Shown: positions 52,976 to 60,304 of the stretch, piece after piece
How positions within the stretch are numbered: the first letter of the stretch is position 1
Layout of the letters: each line of letters starts with the position of its first letter
Assembly: GCF_003751445.1 (NCBI RefSeq)
Contig: NZ_RJUU01000001.1
Coordinates: 4,655,001 to 4,719,000 of the forward strand
Direction: 5' to 3'
Origin: Streptomyces sp. 840.1
Lineage (GTDB): Bacteria > Actinomycetota > Actinomycetes > Streptomycetales > Streptomycetaceae
Length of the DNA stretch: 64,000 nucleotides
Made by a program: the position numbers and the translations under genes
Notes under the pieces: generated by a model
Seen by the model: the letters and a program-made list of their open reading frames with translations, nothing else
Databases searched by the model: none
What the model was told of the DNA's origin: nothing

Positions 52976-53130
52976 ATCGCCGAATCGACCGGGCCCGTGC
53001 CCGTGTGCGTCGAGATGCCGGTTCGACTCCGGCCCGTGGAGCTTCGGTCCGCGGTCGTCTAAAGGCAGGACGCGATGACATAAAACTGATACGGGACCTT
53101 AAACGTGTCGGCGTGCAGTACAGGTGGCAT
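52976..53130 (+). ncRNA. Y RNA-like (YrlA-type) RNA 2 with permuted tRNA module
   Basis: Second copy of the same design with different sequence. Closing stem CGCCGA 52978-52983 with TCGGCG 53108-53113 (perhaps extended outward by CCGCCT/AGGTGG). CCCGT 53000-53004 pairs with ACGGG 53091-53095. The anticodon-position stem is CGTCG 53008-53012 with CGATG 53073-53077; AGAT is the variable loop. The T-arm is GCCGG-TTCGACT-CCGGC (53017-53033). Acceptor CCGTGGA (53034-53040) pairs with TCCGCGG (53048-53054), capped by GCTTCGG. The D-arm is GTC/GAC with GG in the loop (53057-53071). A terminator hairpin follows. Confidence 0.7.
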
Positions 53131-53134
53131 CACA

Positions 53135-53165
53135 GGGCTCGGGGGTCGGCTACGCCCCCGGGCCC
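53135..53165. terminator. Terminator after the tandem RNAs
   Basis: GGGCTCGGGGG (53135-53145) pairs with CCCCCGGGCCC (53155-53165) with one G-T pair and a 9-nt loop. It also lies just beyond the converging C39-like gene. Confidence 0.75.
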
Positions 53166-53188
53166 GCTCCTGTTCGGGGGCCGGTGCG

Positions 53189-53899
53189 TCAGACCCGCGC
53201 GGACAGCGAGACCCCGCGCCCGGCGAAGAAGCGGGCGAACTCGGCCAGCGGAAGCTCTGCGGTCCTGGTCGAGGCCGTGATGCCCGACGGGTTGTGGAAG
53301 TGCACGCCCGCGCCGTCGGCCGTGCGTGAGGTCAGAAGCACCAGGTGCCCGCCCCGTCCCGGCGCGGGCCGGTCCGGATGACGGATCGCGTAGTGCACCG
53401 ACGCCATGACGGACCGCCCCTCGTCGAGCAGGTCCGGGATCTCCTCCGGGGCGAGGTGCCGGTGGACGGTGGCGTCGAGGCCGTGGCTCTCGCGTACGTA
53501 GTCGGCGAAGGGGGCGTAGACCAGGCCCCGGATCGCGCCGTCGTCCGGGTCCTCGGTGTACGCGCCGTACCCGAGCGCTCCGTCGCGCAGGGCGAACAGC
53601 GGCGGGGCCCCGGCGCCGAGGGCCATGCGCAGACAGGTCATCCCGCACAGATGCCCCGCCCAGCGCGCGTACTCCGCGGGCGACTTCGCGCCGGTCTCGG
53701 CCCACGCGGGGTCGGTGGCCGGGTCGAGCCCGCCCTCGACGATCGGCCCGACCAGGTCGAACGAGGCGAACTGGGTGTGCACGGGGACCCGGCAGCTGGG
53801 ACAGGCGGAAGAGACAGCAGAGACAGCAGAGACAGAAGAGGCGGGAGGAACAGTAGAGGCGGGAGGAGTGGGAGAGGTGGCGCGGGTGGAGCGGCTCAC
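53189..53899 (-). CDS. C39-family peptidase-like protein
   Basis: The product is up to 236 residues. The papain-like C39 pattern is seen: HTQFASFDLVGPIVEGG lead, catalytic Cys in HLCGMTCLRMALG, His in GGHLVLLTSRT and Asn/Asp in HFHNPSG. It may cleave Gly-Gly leaders or be a stand-alone bacteriocin-processing-like peptidase. The start is uncertain: the GTG at 53899 gives a Ser/Val/Ala-rich N-terminus encoded by a purine-rich repetitive tract, and a GTG at the VPVHTQF region would remove it. No signal peptide is obvious. Confidence 0.75.
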   Translation of the reverse strand: MSRSTRATSPTPPASTVPPASSVSAVSAVSSACPSCRVPVHTQFASFDLVGPIVEGGLDPATDPAWAETGAKSPAEYARWAGHLCGMTCLRMALGAGAPPLFALRDGALGYGAYTEDPDDGAIRGLVYAPFADYVRESHGLDATVHRHLAPEEIPDLLDEGRSVMASVHYAIRHPDRPAPGRGGHLVLLTSRTADGAGVHFHNPSGITASTRTAELPLAEFARFFAGRGVSLSARV

Positions 53900-53930
53900 G
53901 ATCGGTATCCGTTCGTCCCCGGGCGCCAGG

Positions 53931-55142
53931 TCACTGCCGGTACCCGGTCAGGAAGCGGCCGATCCGGCTGATCGCCGCGTCAAGATCGTCAGCGTACGGG
54001 AGGGTGAGGATGCGGAAGTGGTCGGGCCGCGGCCAGTTGAAGCCGGTGCCCTGCACGACCTGGATCTTCTCCCGCAGCAGCAGGTCCAGCACGAACTTCT
54101 CGTCGTCGACGAGCGGGTGCACCTTCGGGTCGATGCGCGGGAAGGCGTACAGCGCGCCCCTGGGCTTCACGCACGACACGCCGGGGATCTCGTTCAGCTT
54201 CTCCCAGGCGCGGTTGCGCTGCTCGTACAGCCTGCCCCCGGGCACCACCAGCTCCCGGATCGACTGCCGGCCGCCGAGCGCGGCCTGGATGGCGTACTGC
54301 GCCGGGGCGTTGGGGCACAGCCGCATGGAGGCGAGCATGGTCAGCCCCTCCAGATAGCTGCGCGCGTGCTGCTTCGGTCCGGAGACCACCATCCAGCCCG
54401 AGCGGAAGCCGGCCACGCGGTACGTCTTGGAGAGGCCGCTGAAGGTGAGGCAGACCAGGTCGGGGGCGAGGACCGCCACGCTGTGGTGCTCGGCGTCGTC
54501 GTAGAGGATCTGGTCGTAGATCTCGTCCGCGAACACCATCAGGCCGTGCCTGCGGGCCAGATCGAGGATGGCTTCGAGGACCTCGCGCGGGTAGACGGCG
54601 CCGGTGGGGTTGTTCGGGTTGATGATCACGACGGCCCTGGTCCGGTCGGTGATCTTCGATGCCATGTCGGCCAGGTCGGGGTTCCAGTCCGAGGCTTCGT
54701 CGCACATGTAGTGCACGGCCTTGCCGCCGGCCAGCGTCGTCACCGCCGTCCACAGGGGGTAGTCCGGGGACGGGATCAGCACCTCGTCACCGTCCTCCAA
54801 CAGCCCCTGCACGGCCATCGAGATCAGCTCGGACACCCCGTTGCCGAGGAAGATGTCGTCCACGCCGACACCGGTGAGCCCCATCGCCTGGTAGCGCTGC
54901 GCCACGGCCCGGCGGGCGGACAGGATGCCGCGCGAATCGGTGTAGCCGTGGGCCTGCGGGAGCATCCGGATCATGTCCTGGACGATCTCCTCGGGCGCCT
55001 CGAAACCGAACTGTGCCGGGTTGCCCGTGTTGAGGCGGAGCACGCTGTGGCCCGCCTCCTCCAGGGCGTTGGCGTGCTCGATGACCGGGCCCCGGATCTC
55101 GTAACAGACCTCGTTGAGCTTGCTGGACTGGCGGAATTCCAT
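53931..55142 (-). CDS. Pyridoxal-phosphate aminotransferase, AlaA-like
   Basis: The product is 403 residues, a class I/II aminotransferase. Motifs: RLNTGNPAQFGFEAPEEI, the PLP-stacking YPLW region in IPSPDYPLWTA, INPNNPTGAVY, ADEIYDQILYD, and PLP lysine in SGLSKTYRVAGFRSGW. The pattern is that of AlaA-type glutamate-pyruvate aminotransferases. ATG at 55142 has GGGGAGG upstream; the longer frame crosses the divergent operator region. It is divergent from an HxlR regulator that may control it. Confidence 0.9.
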   Translation of the reverse strand: MEFRQSSKLNEVCYEIRGPVIEHANALEEAGHSVLRLNTGNPAQFGFEAPEEIVQDMIRMLPQAHGYTDSRGILSARRAVAQRYQAMGLTGVGVDDIFLGNGVSELISMAVQGLLEDGDEVLIPSPDYPLWTAVTTLAGGKAVHYMCDEASDWNPDLADMASKITDRTRAVVIINPNNPTGAVYPREVLEAILDLARRHGLMVFADEIYDQILYDDAEHHSVAVLAPDLVCLTFSGLSKTYRVAGFRSGWMVVSGPKQHARSYLEGLTMLASMRLCPNAPAQYAIQAALGGRQSIRELVVPGGRLYEQRNRAWEKLNEIPGVSCVKPRGALYAFPRIDPKVHPLVDDEKFVLDLLLREKIQVVQGTGFNWPRPDHFRILTLPYADDLDAAISRIGRFLTGYRQ

Positions 55143-55173
55143 GCGGTGCTGCCTCCCCGATCCGATTGCGGTA

Positions 55174-55208
55174 CTTGGTTTTACCAAGCTTGAGCTTGGA
55201 AAGTCCAA
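55174..55208. promoter_or_regulatory. Inverted-repeat cluster between alaA-like and hxlR-like genes
   Basis: Three small palindromes follow one another: CTTGG-TTTTA-CCAAG (55174-55188), AAGCT-TG-AGCTT (55186-55197) and TTGGA-AAG-TCCAA (55196-55208). This AT-richer patch between divergent starts is the likely HxlR operator and promoter region. Confidence 0.6.
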
Positions 55209-55212
55209 CAAC

Positions 55213-55908
55213 ATGTCTAGACTGCGTCGCATGCCACGTCAGCAACAGCCCGAGACCCGCCCGGCCCGCCGCCGGAGTTACGACCAGTTCTGCGCCGGCG
55301 CCCGCGCGCTGGACGCGGTCGGTGACCGGTGGACCCTGCTGATCGTCCGTGAACTGCTGGCCGGTCCGCGCCGGTACACCGATCTGCACGCGGACCTGCC
55401 GGGCGTGAGCACGGATGTCCTCGCCTCCCGGCTCAAGGACATGGAGCAGGGCGGGCTCGCCACCCGGCGCCGGCTGCCGCCGCCTGCCGCCGCCTCGGTG
55501 TACGAGCTCACCGAACGCGGCCACGGACTGCTGCCCGTGCTCGCCGCACTGGCCGAATGGGGAGCTCCCGCCCTCGCGGAGCGGCGGCCCACGGACGCGG
55601 TCCGGGCGCACTGGTTCGCGCTGCCGCTGCTGCGGGCGCTGGACGGTCCCGGCGGGCCGGCCGGTGACGGAGTGCTGGATGTGCACCTGGACGAGGGCGA
55701 GTTCCACGTCCGCACGGGGACGCGGGCGCCCGGCAGCGCGGTCTACGGGGACGGCCCGGCCGAGCGGGCCGATGCGCGCATCGCGCTCGACGCCGAGCTC
55801 TGCCTCGCGCTCGGGCGCGGCGAGGCGACCTTCACCGATGCGGTCAGGGACGGGCGGATCGAGGTGTCCGGCGAGGGGCCGCTGGCCGCCGAGCTGCGGG
55901 GCGAATGA
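55213..55908 (+). CDS. HxlR-family winged-helix transcriptional regulator
   Basis: The product is 231 residues. The HxlR winged helix is at about residues 20-110 (DQFCAGARALDAVGDRWTLLIVRELLAGPRRYTDLHADLPGVSTDVLASRLKDMEQGGLATRRR, VYELTERGHGLLPVLAALAEWG). The C-terminal 100 residues form a sterol-carrier (SCP2)-like domain that may bind a ligand. The ATG at 55213 has GGAAAG 8 bases upstream; ATG 55231 is the alternative. Probably controls the divergent aminotransferase gene and itself. Confidence 0.87.
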   Translation: MSRLRRMPRQQQPETRPARRRSYDQFCAGARALDAVGDRWTLLIVRELLAGPRRYTDLHADLPGVSTDVLASRLKDMEQGGLATRRRLPPPAAASVYELTERGHGLLPVLAALAEWGAPALAERRPTDAVRAHWFALPLLRALDGPGGPAGDGVLDVHLDEGEFHVRTGTRAPGSAVYGDGPAERADARIALDAELCLALGRGEATFTDAVRDGRIEVSGEGPLAAELRGE

Positions 55909-56018
55909 CGGCGGCGGGCGCGGGACGGTTCGCCCGGCCGGCTCCTGGGTAGCGTCGGGGCATTTGGGATGCCAGGGGCAGCACTGATGCCCGGGGCACT
56001 GACGCAGAGGAGTTGCCC

Positions 56019-56558
56019 ATGAGACTTGGCAGACACCAGGGGCGGCTGGGCAAGGCGCTTGTCATCGGGGGCTGCGTGGCAGCGCTCTGCTTCGTGCCGT
56101 CTGCGGCCGTCGCCACGCCCGGCAGCGGGGTGAGCGGCACCGTCGTGGCGGAGGGCACGTCACCGGGCAAGCTGAAGGTGAAGACGCCGAAGGGCCGTAC
56201 CGACGTCACCTTCCGGAAGATCACCGTCGAGCCCGGCGGCTCCACCGGCTGGCACACCCATCGCGGCCAGCTGATCGCGGTCGTCCAGCAGGGGACGCTG
56301 ACCCGCACCCTGGACGACTGCTCGGTCGAGGTGACGCCCGCCGGAACGTCCTTCATCGAGCCGTCCGGGACGAAGCACCGCCACATCGGGCGCAATCTGG
56401 GGACCGAGCCCGTCGTCCTCTGGGTGACCTACCTGCTGCCCGAGGGCAGCGCACTCTCCGACGACGCCGACGCGGTGGACTGCGACGGCAAGACCAGTGG
56501 CAAGACCGACGGTGAGGCCGGTGGCAGAACCGGCGGCAAGGCCGGTGGCAAGCACTGA
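56019..56558 (+). CDS. Secreted cupin-domain protein
   Basis: The product is 179 residues. Signal peptide ALVIGGCVAALCFVPSAAVA, then a single cupin barrel with metal ligands in GWHTHRGQ and GTKHRHIGRN. The C-terminus is low complexity with repeated GKTxG / GGK units (about residues 155-179). Function unknown. ATG at 56019 has GAGGAG 6 bases upstream; a TTG at 56013 is also possible. Confidence 0.83.
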   Translation: MRLGRHQGRLGKALVIGGCVAALCFVPSAAVATPGSGVSGTVVAEGTSPGKLKVKTPKGRTDVTFRKITVEPGGSTGWHTHRGQLIAVVQQGTLTRTLDDCSVEVTPAGTSFIEPSGTKHRHIGRNLGTEPVVLWVTYLLPEGSALSDDADAVDCDGKTSGKTDGEAGGRTGGKAGGKH

Positions 56559-56614
56559 GGCGGCGCTGAAGGCCGCCCCCGTTCTTCCCGTCGCCCGCTG
56601 TCGTTCCCCTGCCG

Positions 56615-56980
56615 TCAGCGGGCGAGCGTCTCGCCGTAGGCGCCGAGGCCGCCGATCACCAGCCCGTCCCGGAACGTCAGCACCTCGTACACCCGTCCGC
56701 CGATCTGGTTGCGGTAGTCGATCACCAGGGTGTCGACGCTCACCCGGACGTCCATCACCTCGAACGCCAAGTCGGGGATGAGCTCAAGCCCGCGCGCCCA
56801 GTAGGCCCGCAGCCGGTCCTTGCCGCGCACGGTGCCGGAGGGGTCGCCGGTGAACCGGGCGATCATGGGCGAGCTGAACGTCACGTCGTCGTGATAGTGC
56901 GTCAGGATGCGTTCCAGATCGTGGGAGTTCCAGTCGTCCTGCCACCGCGAGGCGAAGGCGCGGGCGAATTCGAGGTCCAT
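56615..56980 (-). CDS. NTF2-like / SnoaL-like domain protein
   Basis: The product is 121 residues. The cone-shaped NTF2 fold is suggested by FASRWQDDWNSHDLERILTHYHDDVTFSSPMIARF and GKDRLRAYWARGLELIPDLAFEVMDV. Such proteins are ligand-binding or steroid-isomerase-like enzymes; function here unknown. ATG at 56980. Only 18 bases separate this start from the divergent nucleotidyltransferase start, so their promoters must lie inside each other's coding regions or one start is misplaced. Confidence 0.82.
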   Translation of the reverse strand: MDLEFARAFASRWQDDWNSHDLERILTHYHDDVTFSSPMIARFTGDPSGTVRGKDRLRAYWARGLELIPDLAFEVMDVRVSVDTLVIDYRNQIGGRVYEVLTFRDGLVIGGLGAYGETLAR

Positions 56981-56998
56981 GGGGAGGAGCGTACGAGG

Positions 56999-57685
56999 GT
57001 GACGGCTGAGGGTGGCGGGGCGGTGGGTGAAGAGGAGCTCGATCCGGCGCGCCGGGCCGCGCTGGCGCGGCAGCTTCTGCGCGCGCTGCGCGCCCACTGC
57101 GCCGGGTCGCGGGCGGAACCGAGGGGATCGCTCGCGCGCGGGAGCGCCGACGCGTACAGCGATATCGACCTCCTGTGGATCGTGCCCGACGGCCGGTTCG
57201 CGGACTGTGCGGCCGCCGTTCCCGGGCTGCTCGGCACGGTGCGTGACGTCGCCTCCCTGCGGATCGACCCCGAGCTGGGCAACTCCCGGGGCAGACGGCT
57301 GCTCTTCGTCGACTTCGACGGGCTGCCCCTCTTCTGGCGGCTGGACCTGGAGATCGTCGCGGAGTCCTTCGCCGGGCTGCCCGGCTACGACCAGGACAAC
57401 CCGGCGGCACGCAGTGACAACTGGTCCAGGCCCGCCAGTGCGCTGGCCAACGCCGTCGCCGCGGTGAAGGCGCTGCTGCGCGGCCGGCCGGAGACCGCCC
57501 GGGGCCTGCTGGAGCGCGGCTTCGCCCGTATCGGGGCGGCGGACACGCTCTCCGGCGACTGGTTCGCCGACATCACCCGCCTCGCGGAGGCAGCCGCCGC
57601 GCTCGAACCGGCCCGGGGCCCGCTCGCCGGACGCGTCGTACGGCTGGCGGCGGACCACCGGCCGGAGCTCGGCCCACGGGGGTGA
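56999..57685 (+). CDS. Nucleotidyltransferase-domain protein
   Basis: The product is about 228 residues. The polymerase-beta-like nucleotidyltransferase signature RGSLARGSADAYSDIDLLWIV is present with both aspartates, and the third acidic residue may lie in RLDLEIV. It resembles aminoglycoside- or minimal-type nucleotidyltransferases; the substrate is unknown. GTG at 56999 follows GGGGAGGAG by about 10 bases; GTG at 57023 is an alternative. A uridine-kinase-like gene begins 10 bases after its stop. Confidence 0.8.
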   Translation: MTAEGGGAVGEEELDPARRAALARQLLRALRAHCAGSRAEPRGSLARGSADAYSDIDLLWIVPDGRFADCAAAVPGLLGTVRDVASLRIDPELGNSRGRRLLFVDFDGLPLFWRLDLEIVAESFAGLPGYDQDNPAARSDNWSRPASALANAVAAVKALLRGRPETARGLLERGFARIGAADTLSGDWFADITRLAEAAAALEPARGPLAGRVVRLAADHRPELGPRG

Positions 57686-57695
57686 TGATGGAGGC

Positions 57696-58358
57696 GTGCG
57701 ATTCGAAGCGATCACCTGGGAGCGGCTGGCCAACGCCCTGGCCGCGCACACCGACGCGCTGGAGCCGTCCGACGGCGGGCCCTGGCTCAAGGTCGCCGTC
57801 GACGGGGCCCCGGCCGCCCGGACCGGTGACCTGGCCGAATCGCTCGCCCAGGCGCTGCGGCTGCGCGGCCGGGCCGTGCTCCCCCTCTCCACGGCGGGGT
57901 TCCTGCGGCCGGCCAGCTTGCGCTACGAGTACGGCAAGAGGGACCCCGACTCGTACTACGGCAGCTGGTTCGACACCGGGGCGCTGTGGCGTGAGGTGTT
58001 CGGGCCGCTGGAGGCGGGCGGCAACGGGCGGGTGCTGCCCGACCTCTGGGACCAGGCGACGGACCGGGCCACCCGGAGCCCGTACCGGCTCCTGCCGGCG
58101 GGCGGGGTGCTGGTGGTGCACGGGCCGCTGCTGCTCGGGCACTGGTTCCCGTTCGACCTGAGCGTCCACCTGCGGCTGTCACCGGGCGCGCTGCGGCGGC
58201 GCACCGAGGAGGCCGAGCAGTGGACCCTGCCCGCCTTCGCCCGGTACGAGGACGAGGTGGCGCCCGCCGAGAGCGCGGACGTGGTCGTCCGGGCCGACGA
58301 CCCGCGCCACCCGGCCTGGACGGGACTGCGGGGGAACGCCGACGCGCCCGGAGCGTAA
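57696..58358 (+). CDS. Uridine-kinase-like P-loop protein
   Basis: The product is 220 residues. The overall pattern is that of the uridine kinase-like family (LKVAVDGAPAARTGDLAESLAQALRLRGRAVLPLSTAGFLRPASLRYEYGKRDPDSYYGSWFD, VLVVHGPLLLGHWFPFDLSVHLRL). The Walker A region DGAPAARTGDLA lacks the usual GK[ST], so ATP binding may be altered or lost. GTG start at 57696 with GGAGG at 57690. Likely in an operon with the nucleotidyltransferase. Confidence 0.75.
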   Translation: MRFEAITWERLANALAAHTDALEPSDGGPWLKVAVDGAPAARTGDLAESLAQALRLRGRAVLPLSTAGFLRPASLRYEYGKRDPDSYYGSWFDTGALWREVFGPLEAGGNGRVLPDLWDQATDRATRSPYRLLPAGGVLVVHGPLLLGHWFPFDLSVHLRLSPGALRRRTEEAEQWTLPAFARYEDEVAPAESADVVVRADDPRHPAWTGLRGNADAPGA

Positions 58359-58409
58359 GGCCTGTCTTCAACTGCCGTCCGCCGGACGACGGCAGGTGGA
58401 AGACAGGCC
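58359..58409. terminator. Bidirectional terminator
   Basis: GGCCTGTCTTC (58359-58369) pairs with 58399-58409 and CTGCCGTC (58372-58379) with GACGGCAG (58388-58395), a long stem with a small internal loop between convergent genes. It begins right after the TAA of the kinase-like gene. Confidence 0.85.
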
Positions 58410-58439
58410 CAAGGGGCAGGGCCGCCCGGCGCGCAGCCG

Positions 58440-59345
58440 CTATCCGTCTCCGGGCAGGGGTGGCCGCCCGCCCACGGCCATGACGGCTCGCGCTCCCGAG
58501 AGGCAGCCCGCCGCGGCGGCCGTCACGGCGTCGTCGCCCGCCAGCAGCGCCGCGAGGAAGCCGCCGGTGAAGGCGTCGCCCGCCCCCGTGGAGTCCACCG
58601 GGTCCCGCACGGCCCGGCCCGGCACCCGGCCGGTCACCACGCCCCCGGTGGCGAGCAGCGCGCCGTCCCGGCCCAGTGTGACGACGACCTGGCGGACCAG
58701 CAGGCTCAGCTCGGCGGCAGCCTCGGCCGGTCCGGGGAGGCCGGTGAGCAGCCGGGCCTCGTCCGCGTTGGGGAGCAGCAGGTCGACGCCCCCGACCAGG
58801 TCCAGGAACCGGTCGGCGCCCAGTTCGGCCAGGAAGCCGGCCGAGGCCGGGTCGACGCTCACCGGGATCCTCCGCCGCCCGGCCTCCCGCAGCGCGAGCA
58901 GGGCCGTCGCGCGGCTGCCGGCGGCGAAGAGCAGGTAGCCGGAGAGGTGGAGGCGGCCGATCCCGTCGAGCATCGACGGCGACCAGTCCCCGGGCGCCAG
59001 GCGCAGGGCCGCGCCGCTGTCCGTGAGGAAGGTGCGTTCGGCGGCGGGGTCGACCAGGGCGACGACCGTCGCGGTCGGCGCCCCGTCGTCCACGGCCAGC
59101 AGTGCGCGTACGCCCGCCCGCCGCAGCCGGTCCCGGTGCCAGGCCGCGGAGTCGGCGCCGACCCGGGCCAGCAGCCGAACCTCCGGGATGCCGGAACGTA
59201 CCGCCCAGCAGGCCACGTTGGCCCCGGCCCCGCCGGGCAGTGTCCGGATGCCGGCTTTCGTGTCCGTGCCGTGGACCAGCGCCGTTGCGTGCCGGGCCAC
59301 CACGTCGGTGACCACGTCCCCGACGACGAGGAGGCCACCGGTCAC
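58440..59345 (-). CDS. psuK: PfkB-family carbohydrate kinase, probable pseudouridine kinase
   Basis: The product is 301 residues. PfkB motifs: VVGDVVTDVVAR, LPGGAGANVACWAVRSG, and the catalytic DSTGAGDAFTGGFL near the C-terminus. The GTG start at 59345 overlaps the psuG stop (GTGA), so the two are coupled. This pairing identifies it as the pseudouridine kinase that makes pseudouridine 5'-phosphate for PsuG; a general ribokinase role cannot be excluded. Confidence 0.82.
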   Translation of the reverse strand: MTGGLLVVGDVVTDVVARHATALVHGTDTKAGIRTLPGGAGANVACWAVRSGIPEVRLLARVGADSAAWHRDRLRRAGVRALLAVDDGAPTATVVALVDPAAERTFLTDSGAALRLAPGDWSPSMLDGIGRLHLSGYLLFAAGSRATALLALREAGRRRIPVSVDPASAGFLAELGADRFLDLVGGVDLLLPNADEARLLTGLPGPAEAAAELSLLVRQVVVTLGRDGALLATGGVVTGRVPGRAVRDPVDSTGAGDAFTGGFLAALLAGDDAVTAAAAGCLSGARAVMAVGGRPPLPGDG

Positions 59346-60298
59346 CTGGCGGCCCGGACCGCGGCGATCCGGGCGGCGAGCGCCACGTTGCCGCGGACCG
59401 CCGCCAGGTTGGCCTCCAGCGAGGCGCCCCCGGTCCGCCGCGTCAGCTGGTCGAGCAGATACGGCGTGACGGCCTGTCCCACGATGCCGCGCTCCCGGCA
59501 CGAGTCCAGCGCCTCGGCCAGCACCCGGTCGTGCAGGGCGGGCTCCAACTGCTCCTCCTGCGGTACGGGGTTGGCGACGATCAGCGCGGTGTCCGGGCCA
59601 CCGAGCGCGTCCTGGGCGGCCATCACCTCGGCGACCTCCTCCGGGGAGTTCACGGTCCAGTCGACCGGTTCGCCCGAACTGCTCAGATAGAACCCGGGGA
59701 AGCGGTCGGTGCCGTATCCGAGCACCCCGACGCCGAGCGTCTCCAGCCGCTGGAGCGTGGCCGGCACGTCCAGGATCGACTTCACGCCCGCGCAGACCAC
59801 GGTGATCCCGGTCCCGGCCAGCAGCCGCAGGTCCGCCGACTCGTCCTGGGTCTCGGTCCAGCCCCGGTGCACCCCGCCGAGCCCCCCGGTCGCGAAGACG
59901 CGCAGGCCCGCGCGTGCGGCCAGGAACGCCGTCGCGGAGACCGTCGTCGCCCCGCTCGCCCCCGCCGCCAAGGCCGGGGCGAGGTCCCGGTGGCCGAACT
60001 TGCGCATCGCCGGGTCCTGGGCGACCCGCTCCAACTGGTCCTTGTCCAGGCCGATCCGGGCCCGACCGTCCAGCACGGCGATGGTGGCGGGCACGGCGCC
60101 GCCGGACCGGACGAGCCCCTCCAGTTCCTCTGCCACCCGCAGGTTGCGGGGGCGGGGCAGACCGTGGGCGATGATCGTCGACTCCAGCGCGACGACGGGC
60201 CGCTGCGCGGCGAGCGCGGCCCGCACCTCTGCGGAGAGGACGGGCGCGTGAGGCGCGAACGGGGTGGGAGCGGCGCCGAGCGGCGCAGTCTGTGACAT
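59342..60298 (-). CDS. psuG: Pseudouridine-5'-phosphate glycosidase
   Basis: The product is about 318 residues. It cleaves the C-C bond of pseudouridine 5'-phosphate to uracil and ribose 5-phosphate. Diagnostic segments: VVALESTIIAHGLPRPRN, GLDKDQLERVAQ, KFGHRDLAPALAAGASGATTVSATAFLAARAGLRVFATGGLGGVHRG, VVCAGVKSILDVPATLQRLETLGV and GQAVTPYLLDQL. ATG at 60298; the GTG two codons earlier is an alternative. Coupled to psuK; no dedicated transporter gene is adjacent. Confidence 0.93.
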   Translation of the reverse strand: MSQTAPLGAAPTPFAPHAPVLSAEVRAALAAQRPVVALESTIIAHGLPRPRNLRVAEELEGLVRSGGAVPATIAVLDGRARIGLDKDQLERVAQDPAMRKFGHRDLAPALAAGASGATTVSATAFLAARAGLRVFATGGLGGVHRGWTETQDESADLRLLAGTGITVVCAGVKSILDVPATLQRLETLGVGVLGYGTDRFPGFYLSSSGEPVDWTVNSPEEVAEVMAAQDALGGPDTALIVANPVPQEEQLEPALHDRVLAEALDSCRERGIVGQAVTPYLLDQLTRRTGGASLEANLAAVRGNVALAARIAAVRAAR

Positions 60299-60304
60299 GT
60301 CCAC

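Noticed and set aside
52732..53131. Ordinary tRNA genes in the non-coding region after the unknown gene
   Set aside because: T-arm and D-arm elements are present, but in normal order the acceptor strands do not pair (GCCGGGG against CCGTGGA) and no anticodon loop with T33 can be formed. Pairing works only in permuted order, so I call them Y RNA-like.
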